Below, one piece after another: positions 12,601-23,039 of a DNA stretch of 64,000 bases. Position numbers and translations under genes: made by a program. Position 1 is the stretch's first letter; each line of letters starts with the position of its first letter. The DNA is taken from assembly GCF_009730915.1 (NCBI RefSeq), contig NC_052477.1, forward strand, positions 15,453,688 through 15,517,687, given 5' to 3'. Source of the DNA: Dioscorea cayenensis subsp. rotundata. Taxonomy: Eukaryota > Streptophyta > Magnoliopsida > Dioscoreales > Dioscoreaceae. The notes beneath the pieces are model-generated. The model worked only from the letters and a program-made list of their open reading frames with translations, was not told the origin of the DNA and made no database searches.

Positions 12601-15600
12601 ACATAATTGAGTTTCTATTTCTAAATGAAACATACAAAATTTTGTAAAACCAAGGTATAGTAAAAAGAATCACTTTAATCTAAGAAATGGGTGTCGAGAA
12701 GTAGAATAATTATTTCAGAAATTCAGCCAAAATTAACTTGAAAACAGGGACTTTATTCTAGGGACAGGCACTCCAAATATTTGGCTCAATGTACTTTTTC
12801 ATTTTTTTCTATCTTTCACACTATGCCCAAATACTATATAACCAGAAAAAGTCAAATCAGATGGTGATTGTAATAGATTGCACCATTAAAACTCCGTGGT
12901 AACAACACTATTGTTGTTAGGTTCCCAAATACTATATAACCAAATATTTGACACATGGGTATTTTGATAAGAAGTGCTTCATCGAAAACCTACTCTGCCC
13001 ATCCAAAGTAGATAATTTCTGAGAAGCCTCCAAACGAAATCATAGCATCAACCTCTCCTTGACTAGATCAAACCTGCAAGTAGTCAGCTATCATTCCTAT
13101 TTTACATGTATGGATCTTTTCCCACCCTCCTTGCGTCAAACCATGTTTCACACACTCCTAGAATGGACAATAATTAAGGGTATGAGCTTGAGCCTTGGGA
13201 GAGCAAGGCATCTAGAGACATTCAATCTCCAGCTGCATTTGTGTCGAAGCTCTATTACAATGTTTCACTATAAAGGTGCATTTGATATGCGAAATTTTAA
13301 AGTACAACACATCACAATTTTTTGCCCCTCATTTGATTTATGAAATAGTACGGAATACAACATAAAAAGGTGTCTGAGTATAGCATAACTTAATGAAATT
13401 TTAGTACCCCAAACCACACTACAAAAAATTGACTGAGGTACAACACAACCACAAAACATAATTGCCCCTAATTAAAATTAAAAAAATTACTACAATGCCT
13501 TTGAAGTGTTTTTATGACAAATTTATATAGTATATGAATAAATAAATTTGGTGAATTTTTATGAAAAATATAATTTTTTATAGTAAATATTCTTTATAAT
13601 TAATTATTAATCAATATATTTTGACCATTAAAAAGGTAATTATGAAGTACCAATTTTATTAATCATAAAAAATTTAAGTGGTGAATATGGAAAAGTCCAG
13701 AAAAATTCATAAAGCATTGTTTTTGAATTTTTTTAATTACAATACAAACATAGAACAATACAAAGGGTATTATGGTAATTTTGTAATTTTTTGTCTAGTA
13801 CTTGTGTGAATCAAACAAGAAACAACACAAAAAATTTTGTATTGTCCATTAATATCAAACATAAAGCAATACAAGCTTATGTTGTACCTCAACCACTTAT
13901 ACGGTGTTGTACTCATCTACGAATCAAACGGACCTAAGAGTGAAATCTATACTTCCAACATCCCCTCGTATCATAAATTAAGGCAACACCCGACCACTAC
14001 CCTCAACAATCCTCTCTTTCTACAAAGCTTCTAACTTGTCTGCCACTCCTAGCTAACAAGAAACGTTGTTTCACTTCCAACAACCAAACTAACGCATCTC
14101 ACAAAATCAAGCCTATACTCGCTTGTATTCTACAAATGCCCCTTATATTAATGAATGCCACTTAATGCTTCTTACTGCCTCTCTAATCTTTATAGCTTTA
14201 CCTAGGTAATGTAGTATTTATAGCCCAAGGATCACCTAAACTGGGTCCTAAATGGCAAAAATAATAATCTCATGTTACAAAGAGTTTTTCCATGCTCGGC
14301 TTCCTAAATGCACCATATCATAAACATTCTAATGCTAAGATTATAGTGTGAAAAAGAACCATAATCAAGCAAGATTTCTGGGTATCGGTTCTTCTCTAAC
14401 ATTATAATTTTCTAACACATTAACCAACAATTATCTCATTGTAATTCACACACACACACACAAACAAAATAAAATAAAATAGGTAAAATTCCCTGACATG
14501 TCTGACAACCTTCCTTAGTCAAGGCATCAAAAAATGTATGCCTTACATATAGAAATTTTTATATGGTGATGACCAAGTACAAAGGATGACCAAAGTTGGG
14601 CATATACACTTCACTCATTCTTTGATAAATGGTTTAAATGAGAGCGAATGTATAGAGACAAATCACTTGCTAGTCGATTATTATTCTGTATAATATCAGA
14701 AAAGGCCTTTCTAGCAAAAACAAAATAGACAAATTTTAAATTCTGATCTTGACAAAACTCGATTTCTCAATTTTCATAACCTTTTTATGAATTTCCTTTT
14801 AGAGATAAGGACATGAGAACTGGAATTGAACTCTAATAATAATAGCTCTCTAATGGAGCCCATATATTTTGAAACACTTAGCCACATAGCTCTCTCTTGG
14901 TGACACAGGATGGCCATGTTTGCTGTTTCTAATGTGTAGAAATCAATGGTAATTTGTTCTTTCCGACATACTGCAACTTGGAACAAGAATAACCAGGAAA
15001 AGTTTAAATAGGAATATGATCAAAGAACAGCAAAATCAAGATTTTAAGACTAACTAGGAAAAAGGTTAAATGGGAACATTATTTTCTTGATTCCAGATAT
15101 TGGTTGAGCTCTGAAATACTAAGCAACTACTGAGTGTCTATTTCAAAAAACCAAAAGCATTGAGGTCATCAATAAATAAAATAACTAAGATTGAAAGTGT
15201 CGAGGCATTTTCAATGCCTTACCAAGAGGTCTTCCGGTCTCTCAATATGCAATTATATATACCACATCCAGGTTCTTAACACAAAGGGCATGACTAAAGA
15301 GCTTCTCAAAAATATGAATTAAATTTCTATGCACCATTTCAACTTGGTTTCTAACACTAACTATGTTTAATAGGCCTTTTTAGCACATAAAGACAGATGG
15401 CTGACTCTTTTTCTTTTTCCTATTCTCTTATTACAGATTATTTTTGCCTAGGTTATGAGTTAAGCTCAAGATAGTTCTGCCTATTGACAACCCTAAAAAT
15501 TAAGGTTCAAACAAAGGAAGAGCTTGTTTAATTCAAAACAGTAAATGAAACAATCTGGTAGCTTGTGCAAAATCACCATAAAATACGTAAAATAAATTTC

Positions 15601-17546
15601 AAAATGTAGCTTTTTTCCAAGATAAGTTTACAACTTACAATGCAAGAGGTCCCCAAGGTCCAAGATTCTGCTTAACCCATACAAGGAAGTCTTTCAGAAT
15701 CTGTAAATAAGCATATCCAGAAGGTGAAGAACTTATAAATGCATAAATGACCTCTTCCTAACAGATATTTAGGGAATTCAATGATTATTTAACAGAATCA
15801 AGAAAATAAAACTCAAGATAGTGCAAACAATAAAAATAAAAATAAAATAATATAGTATAGAGCTTCAGACAAGTCAACAATAAGAGTGAAATATACATGA
15901 AGGGGGAAGAAGCATTTATTATATAACAATCCTAGCCTCCTAGACCAAATAACAAATGAAAAACTTACAAAGGAAGAGTTAGTTACAGAATATAGCCAAT
16001 CTAAACAATGGCACCGACAAAAGGGATTTTTCAATTCTCACTTCTTGATGAATCACTCTTAACAATAGCAACCCTATTTCAATTCTTGTGTTCAACTCCA
16101 AATACTAGTCATATGGCAAGTAGCTAGTGTTACTAAGGAAACTCTCAATGGGAGATTTTAGGAGTAGATGATGATACAGGTGCACTTAAAAATTAAAATA
16201 TAAAATCAAAGATTCTAACTATTAATTAGAGTTAAGAAAGTTCAATGTTGTTCTATTCAAGGGTGACTAGAAAAGACCAAAAAGACAACACTGATAGTTT
16301 TCCATTCTCTTTTAGGAAAATTGGATCAATATAGCCATTAAAGTTCTTTTAACTTACATAATCATAGACCTAGAGACACAAAGTCTTGGTAATGAAATAG
16401 AATATATATTGATCATACAAATTTGTTTGTATCTGAACATAAAAAATTAGCAGCCATTTGCCGGTGGAAGTTAATAGAATCAAGGCTGAAAGTCAAGTTA
16501 TAAAAAAAGGGAAAGAAGAGAAAGCAACCTTGCATCCAAAAATTTTAATTAGATATAAGACCATCTCATTAAGTCACCAAGCCCGCTCTAATTATGTCAC
16601 ACCAACTCTAGCCTCATGTAGTTGCATGATGGTCATTAAGTACTTGTATGCATCATATGACCAATTATTGAATGATATATTTCATTCAAATAGCATGCTC
16701 ATGTTTGCTTTCACAGATGTAGCTTTATGGTGTGTGAATAACAATGCAAACAAAACGCAACATGGAGAAAAGGAGCATATCAGGACAAGTAAAAAAAATG
16801 CAATTCTTCAACTGTACATAAGTTTGTATCTTTGACAAGCATTCTCATGATATTTTCAGCCACGGATTCAAGAATATTGACTTCCAAGACAAAGAAAGGG
16901 CTCATGAAAAAGATCTGTACTCAGAGCAACAAAGAATTAAACAATGGCCCTCTATCATCATTAACTAATTAAATAAAAACAAAAAACAAAAAAAGACATT
17001 TTGTCAATAAGCAATTAACTAGAACCTTACCCAGCTCCCAGACACAATAATTCTACCTAGACTCTACATGGCTGGAATCGAGAATAAGGTCCATTTAATA
17101 AGTGGATATTCTCAAGTTAAATGAGAAAAAATCAACATGAATCAAATCAGTGCACCAAAAAAAACTTTAAAAAAAAACCCCTAATTTACAGTGCAATACT
17201 TGTTACTTCCGTCCCAAGCAAACAACTCACCACCACCAAAAACAAACGATCAAGATCCAAATTCATCAATCCACCGCAGCACAACCCGTTTCAACACCCC
17301 AAAAAACAATTTTTCACAAATAACACACATATCATCAAATTTTCAAAGCATCAAATCCAACAAACGCCACAGATCCAGATCATTCACAAACAAAACCAAC
17401 AACAACAACAACGAAGATAAACAAAGGAAGATCAAAGCAGGGCAAGGAACCTGTTCAACCGGAAAGATAACAAAGGCAGCGACGATGGCAGCAAGGAGAA
17501 CAAGCATAAGGGAAACCCTAAAGACGGAGGACCACGAGACAGCCAT
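6627..17546 (-). CDS. TVP38/TMEM64 family (SNARE-associated Golgi, VTT domain) membrane protein
   Basis: Nine exons read right to left: 17546-17451, 15700-15639, 12483-12429, 11362-11263, 10063-9977, 9600-9484, 7945-7853, 7534-7504, 6814-6627 (stop TGA/TAA side at 6627-6629). All use GT-AG introns of 0.3-3.2 kb and give about 275 residues, the usual family length. Recognisable family blocks in order: MAVSWSSVFR plus a hydrophobic segment, ILKDFL..NLGPWGPLA, AIAYIPLTVLAVPASILT, LGGGYLFGLPLGFIADSIGA, a GRPYVISKLKDYPKFQA block, LLRLVPLLPFNMLNYLLSVT, PITLALVYVGTTLKDLADVT, and a last membrane segment with VCVTKVAK and an acidic tail. The family has several membrane spans and acts in the endomembrane/Golgi system, probably in lipid handling (family knowledge). 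Exon 4 is 100 nt instead of the expected 99: one extra base in the AAAA run at 11278-11281 shifts the frame after GATAAF. Every other exon is clean, so I suspect a sequence error, but a recent null allele is possible. The start was chosen by family match; the frame is open upstream. Confidence 0.9.
7040..7400. repeat. Candidate non-autonomous DNA element rich in GAGCTTGGCTC words
   Basis: Lies in intron 8 of the TVP38-like gene (6815-7503). It begins near CTAGGGTTGTCCATTGATC and carries GAGCTTGAGCTTGGCTCGA on one side and GAGCTTGAATC...GCCTGGCTCATC on the other, around an AT-rich middle. Such GAGCT/GGCTCG-rich units resemble common plant hAT-like MITEs. I could not fix termini or a target duplication, so boundaries are approximate. 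Confidence 0.35.
9484..9600 (-). other. Exon 6 of the TVP38-like gene (intact copy)
   Basis: Encodes 39 residues including LRLVPLLPFNMLNYLLSV and GEYMLASWLGMM, between acceptor GCAG (9604-9601) and donor GT (9483-9482). It is given separately because its first part is tandemly duplicated immediately upstream in intron 5, which makes the correct acceptor ambiguous to gene finders. The copy used here is the one with an open frame. Confidence 0.85.
9545..9733. repeat. 94-bp tandem duplication of the exon 6 start and its splice acceptor
   Basis: AGGTAATTTAGCATGTTGAA recurs at 9545 and 9639 (period 94), and similarity runs on to GTTGAGGA at the end of each unit. The unit contains the first 56 coding bases of exon 6, its GCAG acceptor and some intron. 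In the upstream copy (9639-9733) the exon frame reads into TGA after five codons because CGA became TGA. It is therefore a decoy acceptor plus exon fragment, not a usable alternative exon. Confidence 0.9.
11278..11281 (-). other. Single-base insertion breaking exon 4 of the TVP38-like gene
   Basis: On the coding strand a run of four Ts follows codons for GATAA. The family block FLLGRT that should follow is present but in the +1 frame, and the exon is one base over a multiple of three although both flanking introns are phase 0. A one-base homopolymer excess explains all of this. Confidence 0.85.
13274..13935. mobile_element. MITE of 662 bp in intron 2 of the TVP38-like gene
   Basis: The left end AGGTGCATTTGATATGCGAA and the right end read inwards AGGTCCGTTTGATTCGTAGA are imperfect terminal inverted repeats that both run on to GTACAACAC about 30 bases in. 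The interior is AT-rich and non-coding with repeated AACACAA words. The end sequence resembles GGTCCGTTTG-type plant MITEs. TAA occurs on both sides, but the repeat borders are off by one base, so I do not assign a superfamily. Confidence 0.7.
14447..14462. repeat. (CA)8 microsatellite in intron 2
   Basis: Eight CA units followed by AAACAAAATAAAATAAAAT. The rest of intron 2 (12484-15638) outside the MITE shows no gene or clear repeat. Confidence 0.85.
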
Positions 17547-17679
17547 CTTATGCCAACTTGCGCCACCAGAGTTTACACTCCTCCCTCCTCCCCAAACCTC
17601 GGTTGCGATCCCAACCTCCCAAGGCCTCAAACCCTCCACGATTCCAAGAATCCAAGCTATAGATCTCCTCCTTCTCTTC

Positions 17680-17682
<3 letters not shown>

Positions 17683-17712
<30 letters not shown>
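17683..17712. repeat. (TC)15 tract in the 5' leader of the TVP38-like gene
   Basis: Fifteen TC units, i.e. (GA)n on the gene strand, about 140-170 bases upstream of the ATG. GA-rich tracts are common in plant core promoters and 5' UTRs. The frame of the first exon stays open through it, so a naive translation gives a spurious Arg-Glu repeat. Confidence 0.9.
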
Positions 17713-17715
<3 letters not shown>

Positions 17716-17785
17716 ACTGCTCCTCTTTCCCCGCATTTGAAAAGAAGAAAAGGACTCAAGTTTTGAGGTTGGGAAAATAAAAGAC

Positions 17786-17808
17786 GTACACGTGTACTTT
17801 GCGATTGG
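17786..17808 (-). promoter_or_regulatory. Palindromic G-box and CCAAT motif upstream of the TVP38-like gene
   Basis: GTACACGTGTAC at 17786-17797 is a perfect 12-bp palindrome with a CACGTG core, about 240 bases upstream of the ATG. On the gene strand CCAAT follows at 17808-17804. G-boxes bind bZIP and bHLH factors; use here is an inference. Confidence 0.5.
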
Positions 17809-18908
17809 TGAAAATAAACGTGGCAAAATAGGAACCATGGATATTCCGTAACTCGAACCCGTTTCCCATCTTCGGATTCCACCCCAGTTCCAAATCGTAG
17901 TTTTTGGTTGTAAGTGGAATTCCGCATCTGTGTTCACTTTCGCTTTATTTTTCCCTCTCGTGATTCGGAAGTGTTGGAAAATGATGGGTCCCACTTATCC
18001 CATGGTTTTTCAACAAAATGAGAAACTTGATGTGACTGGACTTGGTCGAATTGTTTATATAATTTGAATTTAAATTAAATTTATTTAATAAGTGGGATTG
18101 CTCAGGTCATCCCCAAACACTTTTATATTTTCACGTTTCAATACTCAAAAATACAGCTTCTACAGTGAAAATTTCTCCAACTACCATCTTTATTTTTAAT
18201 TCTAAAATATAATATTCTAAGAATATTTTTTTCTTTATTTCACAATTTATATATTTATACTATCAATAGTTTTAATTATCATTAAATCTTTTCCACTTTT
18301 TAACCATTGAATTTAAATATTATACTATTTAAAATACGATTTTAATTTTTTTATAATTATTATAAATATTTATTAAATATAAAATAAAATCTAATTCGAT
18401 GAGAGATTTGAATTTATCGACTTATCCAAATATTCGATGCTTTCATATACAAATAGCACAACAACAAGAAATTCTGGATCTAATATATTTAATGACTTCT
18501 TCAGCAATATTAGTGGAAGTGATGATAACACGTCAGGCTATTAACCCCATTTACTTCAAACTTTATTTTAGGTGTTGTGGGTTTTTTTTTTATTTTGATA
18601 TCGATGATATTGTATGTTTTAAGATTATTTTCTATGTTTTTATTTTATCACACATGAAATTTTCATTAATTTAATGAATTCATATTTCACAAATTATTTT
18701 TTTTAATTTAATTAAAATATAAAGTCATAAATATAAATTTTAAAGAAATAAAATTAAAATTAAAAAAAATTAAAAACAGAAAATAAGAAAAAACAGAAAA
18801 GAAAACCAAAAATGAAATTATAAATATAAATTTAATAAAAATGAAAACAGGAAAACAAAGAAAACAGAAAACTAAAAAATCTAAAAGGAATTTAAAAAAA
18901 AATAACGC

Positions 18909-18948
18909 TGCTACAATGGCGCGCAAAATGTGGCGCGCCACTGTAGCA
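18909..18948. repeat. Long hairpin with CTACA arms and GGCGCGC core
   Basis: The arms TGCTACAATGGCGCGC (18909-18924) and GCGCGCCACTGTAGCA (18933-18948) pair over 16 bases with one mismatch around an 8-base loop. A second inverted pair, GGCGCAGG...CCTGCGCC, follows within 60 bases. The stretch lies in an AT-rich background and seems to belong to a MITE whose right end is near 19050. Confidence 0.7.
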
Positions 18949-19387
18949 AAAATGTGGATTTGGCGCAGGGTTTAGCACTGGGTTGGAGTGCACCTGCGCC
19001 AATTCCAATCAAATGCTTCAAATTTAAAGCTTGATTGGAGATGCTCTTAGGATGGAAGTTTGGTTATGTAATTGAAATTATTTATAAATTTAGATTTTTT
19101 TTATTAAATTAATTTTTGTGATTGATTGAGAAATTTTGTATGTATATACAAAATAATTCGCCTGATTCTATATAACCAATGAATTTAACCCTTTTTTGGA
19201 GATTTTTTTTTAATTTATAGATATGAAACTTTTATCAAAAAGCTTTTACTATTCCCAATCATTTTCAGCCTTGAGGTCTATAAAAGTCTTTTTGTTTGTG
19301 CAAATCCCTTACATGCATAAATGATTGAATAAATTTTTTTTCCTTAATAAATGTAATATGGAGAAATATTTAGACACAATATTGAGT

Positions 19388-19760
19388 CAGAGGGCATTCA
19401 TTTCAGGAAAAGTGGGGGAAGTGAGGGGAAATGATCTGACTTCCCTCACTTCCTGTGTTCATTTGTGCTGAAGTGGGGAAAGTGGCACTTCCCCCACTTC
19501 CGACTGAAGTGGATTTTGAACTAAGCCCACTTCAGTATTTTTTTTACTTAAGTGGAGGGAAGTGAGTCAATTTATAAAAACTAACTTATTTTCACTTCTA
19601 AAGTCTTTTTTGAACTGATAGAACTTCATCCAACACCTAAATTGTTCGTTTCTATTCTCACTTCCTGACAAATGAACACAGAAGTCTTGGAAGTGATATC
19701 ACTTCCCCCCACTTCAGGAAAGTGGCATTTCTCTCACTTCCTGACTTCCCCTCACTTACA
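19388..19760. repeat. Candidate MITE with nested inverted repeats (CACTTCC/GGAAGTG-rich)
   Basis: A perfect 14-bp inverted repeat, CTGTGTTCATTTGT at 19453-19466 and its complement at 19668-19681, lies within a larger region. Its ends carry GTGGGGGAAGTGAGGGGAA and CTGACTTCCCCTCACTT in opposite orientation. It has no coding capacity. Borders are approximate and no target duplication was found. Confidence 0.5.
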
Positions 19761-20178
19761 ATGATATCATTTTATTTTTTTTTTAACTAAAATAAGTGAC
19801 TAAGTCATTGAGAAAGGCAGGAGTATACACAAATTTCAATAGAACAAGTGAGAGAGGGGTCCATATCTATTAGTAATCCAAATACTAATAATAGATCACT
19901 TGGTCATTAGTAAAAATATATCACCATTAAGATAAAAAGGTAAAATAAAAAAAGTTTTAAAATTCAAATTTTACTATAATCAATAGAAACTCAAATCCAA
20001 TTAATTCAGATATTACTATATTAGAGTGTCTCCGGATTGTCGTTGTCTGCATGTGTTTATTTGTTTATATACATTAAATTATTAAAATAATTTTAAAATT
20101 CAAGAATTTTTTATTTTGTATCTTCACCGAAATGGATAAAAAATCATAAAGGTCAGTTATATCTTTTTACAAAAAGAC

Positions 20179-21178
20179 NNNNNNNNNNNNNNNNNNNNNN
20201 NNNNNNNNNNNNNNNNNNNNNNNNNNNNNNNNNNNNNNNNNNNNNNNNNNNNNNNNNNNNNNNNNNNNNNNNNNNNNNNNNNNNNNNNNNNNNNNNNNNN
20301 NNNNNNNNNNNNNNNNNNNNNNNNNNNNNNNNNNNNNNNNNNNNNNNNNNNNNNNNNNNNNNNNNNNNNNNNNNNNNNNNNNNNNNNNNNNNNNNNNNNN
20401 NNNNNNNNNNNNNNNNNNNNNNNNNNNNNNNNNNNNNNNNNNNNNNNNNNNNNNNNNNNNNNNNNNNNNNNNNNNNNNNNNNNNNNNNNNNNNNNNNNNN
20501 NNNNNNNNNNNNNNNNNNNNNNNNNNNNNNNNNNNNNNNNNNNNNNNNNNNNNNNNNNNNNNNNNNNNNNNNNNNNNNNNNNNNNNNNNNNNNNNNNNNN
20601 NNNNNNNNNNNNNNNNNNNNNNNNNNNNNNNNNNNNNNNNNNNNNNNNNNNNNNNNNNNNNNNNNNNNNNNNNNNNNNNNNNNNNNNNNNNNNNNNNNNN
20701 NNNNNNNNNNNNNNNNNNNNNNNNNNNNNNNNNNNNNNNNNNNNNNNNNNNNNNNNNNNNNNNNNNNNNNNNNNNNNNNNNNNNNNNNNNNNNNNNNNNN
20801 NNNNNNNNNNNNNNNNNNNNNNNNNNNNNNNNNNNNNNNNNNNNNNNNNNNNNNNNNNNNNNNNNNNNNNNNNNNNNNNNNNNNNNNNNNNNNNNNNNNN
20901 NNNNNNNNNNNNNNNNNNNNNNNNNNNNNNNNNNNNNNNNNNNNNNNNNNNNNNNNNNNNNNNNNNNNNNNNNNNNNNNNNNNNNNNNNNNNNNNNNNNN
21001 NNNNNNNNNNNNNNNNNNNNNNNNNNNNNNNNNNNNNNNNNNNNNNNNNNNNNNNNNNNNNNNNNNNNNNNNNNNNNNNNNNNNNNNNNNNNNNNNNNNN
21101 NNNNNNNNNNNNNNNNNNNNNNNNNNNNNNNNNNNNNNNNNNNNNNNNNNNNNNNNNNNNNNNNNNNNNNNNNNNNNN
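20179..21178. other. Assembly gap, exactly 1000 N
   Basis: A round-number run of N, so its length is probably a placeholder. It ends inside the left LTR of the Tekay element: about 86 bases of that LTR, its target duplication and the true gene-space border are hidden. Open frames drawn through it are meaningless. Confidence 0.98.
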
Positions 21179-22940
21179 GGCCTCAAAACCTGTTCTCAAC
21201 AAATCATGCAAAAAGTCTAACAGAGCAAAGGCTAGAAACAAGAATGGAGTTCAGCACTAAAAGCCAAATCACTAAGTATGCGTCTTAAGTGCGAGCTGCT
21301 ACAAATTTAATCAAATAAAAACTACGCCCACAACAAAATCGGGACTTATTACATGCTAAGAAGATCGACTATGGGCCCGAACGATCGTGATCGCTAAGCT
21401 ATCCGTCTAACGACTACACTCACGATCCCGAAGAGAAAATAACAACAAAATTTATGAGCTTGACGTCGATGGCACCCACTAAAAATATGGATCACTTATC
21501 AAAAATCATGATTTAATGATTTTGCAAAAACCAACCATAAGTTTAATTCACATAACATAGATGTCAAAATTTAGCATATAGGTCCCCCAAACAACTATTG
21601 CCCAAAAACAAATCACAAAATTCATATATTTACCCTCGGTGACCGAGACAAAACAAAAGTCATATTCTTACCCTCGGTGACTGCAAAATTAACAAAGGCG
21701 ATATGCACCGTGCAAGCGGTGAAACTATAGTTTCTAGAACAAAATACGTGTCGACACGGTCGAGTGTTTAACGATGACGAGGGTTATTGCAAAAGTTAGT
21801 TGGGGACTAATTTCTATATCAAAGTACCTTGTTCACAAAAGCGATGAACTAACAATATTCAAAAACAAGCAAAAAGTACAAAAAGTAACATGATCCCATG
21901 TCGTATCAAAAATACACTCGGTTAATAGAATACAAACATGAACATATATTAAAAATAATAATACTCTTTAATCAAAAATTAAATAAATACCTGAAATTCA
22001 AAATAAATAATACATAATACATCATCTGGACTTAAACCCAAAGAATTATTCATCAATTTAAACAAATTTCCAAAATTAAGAAATTTTTAAATAATTATAA
22101 TTCAACCTGATATGTAAAATTTCAGAAGATATGAAATTTTAAAAAAGAAAAGAAGAAATTCAGAATTTAAATGAATTATCTTGAAATTCAAAATTTAAAT
22201 AAAATCGAGGGATTTCATTTAAGCACATGTAAACATGTTCAAATTCAAAGAAGATCATCAATTTGAAATATTAAATAAATTAAAATAATTCGAAAAATAG
22301 TATTAATTATATAAATATAATTTGAATAATATACTACAATCTAATTATCAAAAATAAATAAATAAAAATACATATTTTCACAAATTTAACAAGTTTCAAA
22401 AAGTCTATATACATAGTATAATTTATATGTGTTGCTTACCTAAATGTCTCCTGACTCCAAGACTCCATCGCAGTTATCCAAAATCAAGCACTCGAAGGAT
22501 GCCCTAACAAACATAAATCATGTGCATAAAGAATGAATAAACACAAAGGTTGGTGAACACATATCAAATTCCTTACAGGTAGTCTATAGGGTGAAAACTA
22601 AGGATGAGAATAAGTAAGATCTCACAACCACAATAAAATTCAAGCACCTACCTTGGATCTTTCGTCCACAAAAATTCAACGAGGAACAAAATATCAAGAG
22701 CATCGCGTAAAGGTCACCACGACCATAGCGAGAAGAGATAGGGTTTCCTCCGGTTTCTACTCTCCTTTAATTTTTAAACCAAAAACAAATATCGCGTGAG
22801 GATCCTCGCTCGGGGTGTTACGAACGATAAATCGGATCAGGAGGTACGGGATAAGATAAAGGGTCTCCTTTTAAAATATAAATAAGTAGATAGATTTAAC
22901 TAAAAGTAATTTAAAATTAATTAAGAGGATGGGGTCCACA
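21179..22940 (-). repeat. Left (3') LTR of the Tekay element, truncated by the gap
   Basis: Matches 27895-29649 of the right LTR throughout and ends GGGGTCCACA. AT-rich blocks (for example around 21940-22030) are identical between copies. GC-containing blocks differ by small indels, mostly at CAG, CTG and CCG. Confidence 0.95.
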
Positions 22941-22955
22941 AACTCCTCCCTCCTA
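22941..22955 (-). other. Polypurine tract of the Tekay element
   Basis: On the - strand AGGAGGGAGGAGTT abuts the 3' LTR, which begins TGTGGACCCC. This is the expected plus-strand primer position. Confidence 0.85.
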
Positions 22956-23039
22956 AAGGAGTTTAGTCCTCTAAACTCTTACGCAATATCATAAAGCATC
23001 TCGGATATCTCTCTTTATCTCGATTCTAACTCCCAAGTT

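Larger units (their letters stand above)
17809..20178. other. AT-rich intergenic stretch between the TVP38-like promoter and the gap
   Basis: No ORF with recognisable content. It holds a hairpin-bearing element ending GATTGGAGATGCTCTTA near 19050 (the GAGCATCTCC end is common in plant MITEs), and a CACTTCC-rich inverted-repeat region at 19388-19760. The rest is A/T-rich low-complexity sequence. Confidence 0.7.

Noticed and set aside
13274..13935. Assigning the intron 2 MITE to PIF/Harbinger by a TAA TSD
   Set aside because: TAA is on both sides but the inverted repeats are then unequal by one base; superfamily left open.
16458..16835. 125-residue + strand frame
   Set aside because: Lies in intron 1 of the TVP38-like gene on the opposite strand; no recognisable domain or regulatory context.
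17191..17766. 191-residue + strand frame
   Set aside because: Antisense shadow of the TVP38-like first exon and the (TC)n tract; Asn/Ser-rich composition without family match.
17343..17927. 194-residue protein starting at 17927
   Set aside because: Only the part from 17546 to 17451 matches the TVP38 family; the rest is 5' leader and intron read-through.
20153..21241. Long open frames of 339-362 codons across the gap
   Set aside because: They consist of N; the open frame is an artefact of the gap.
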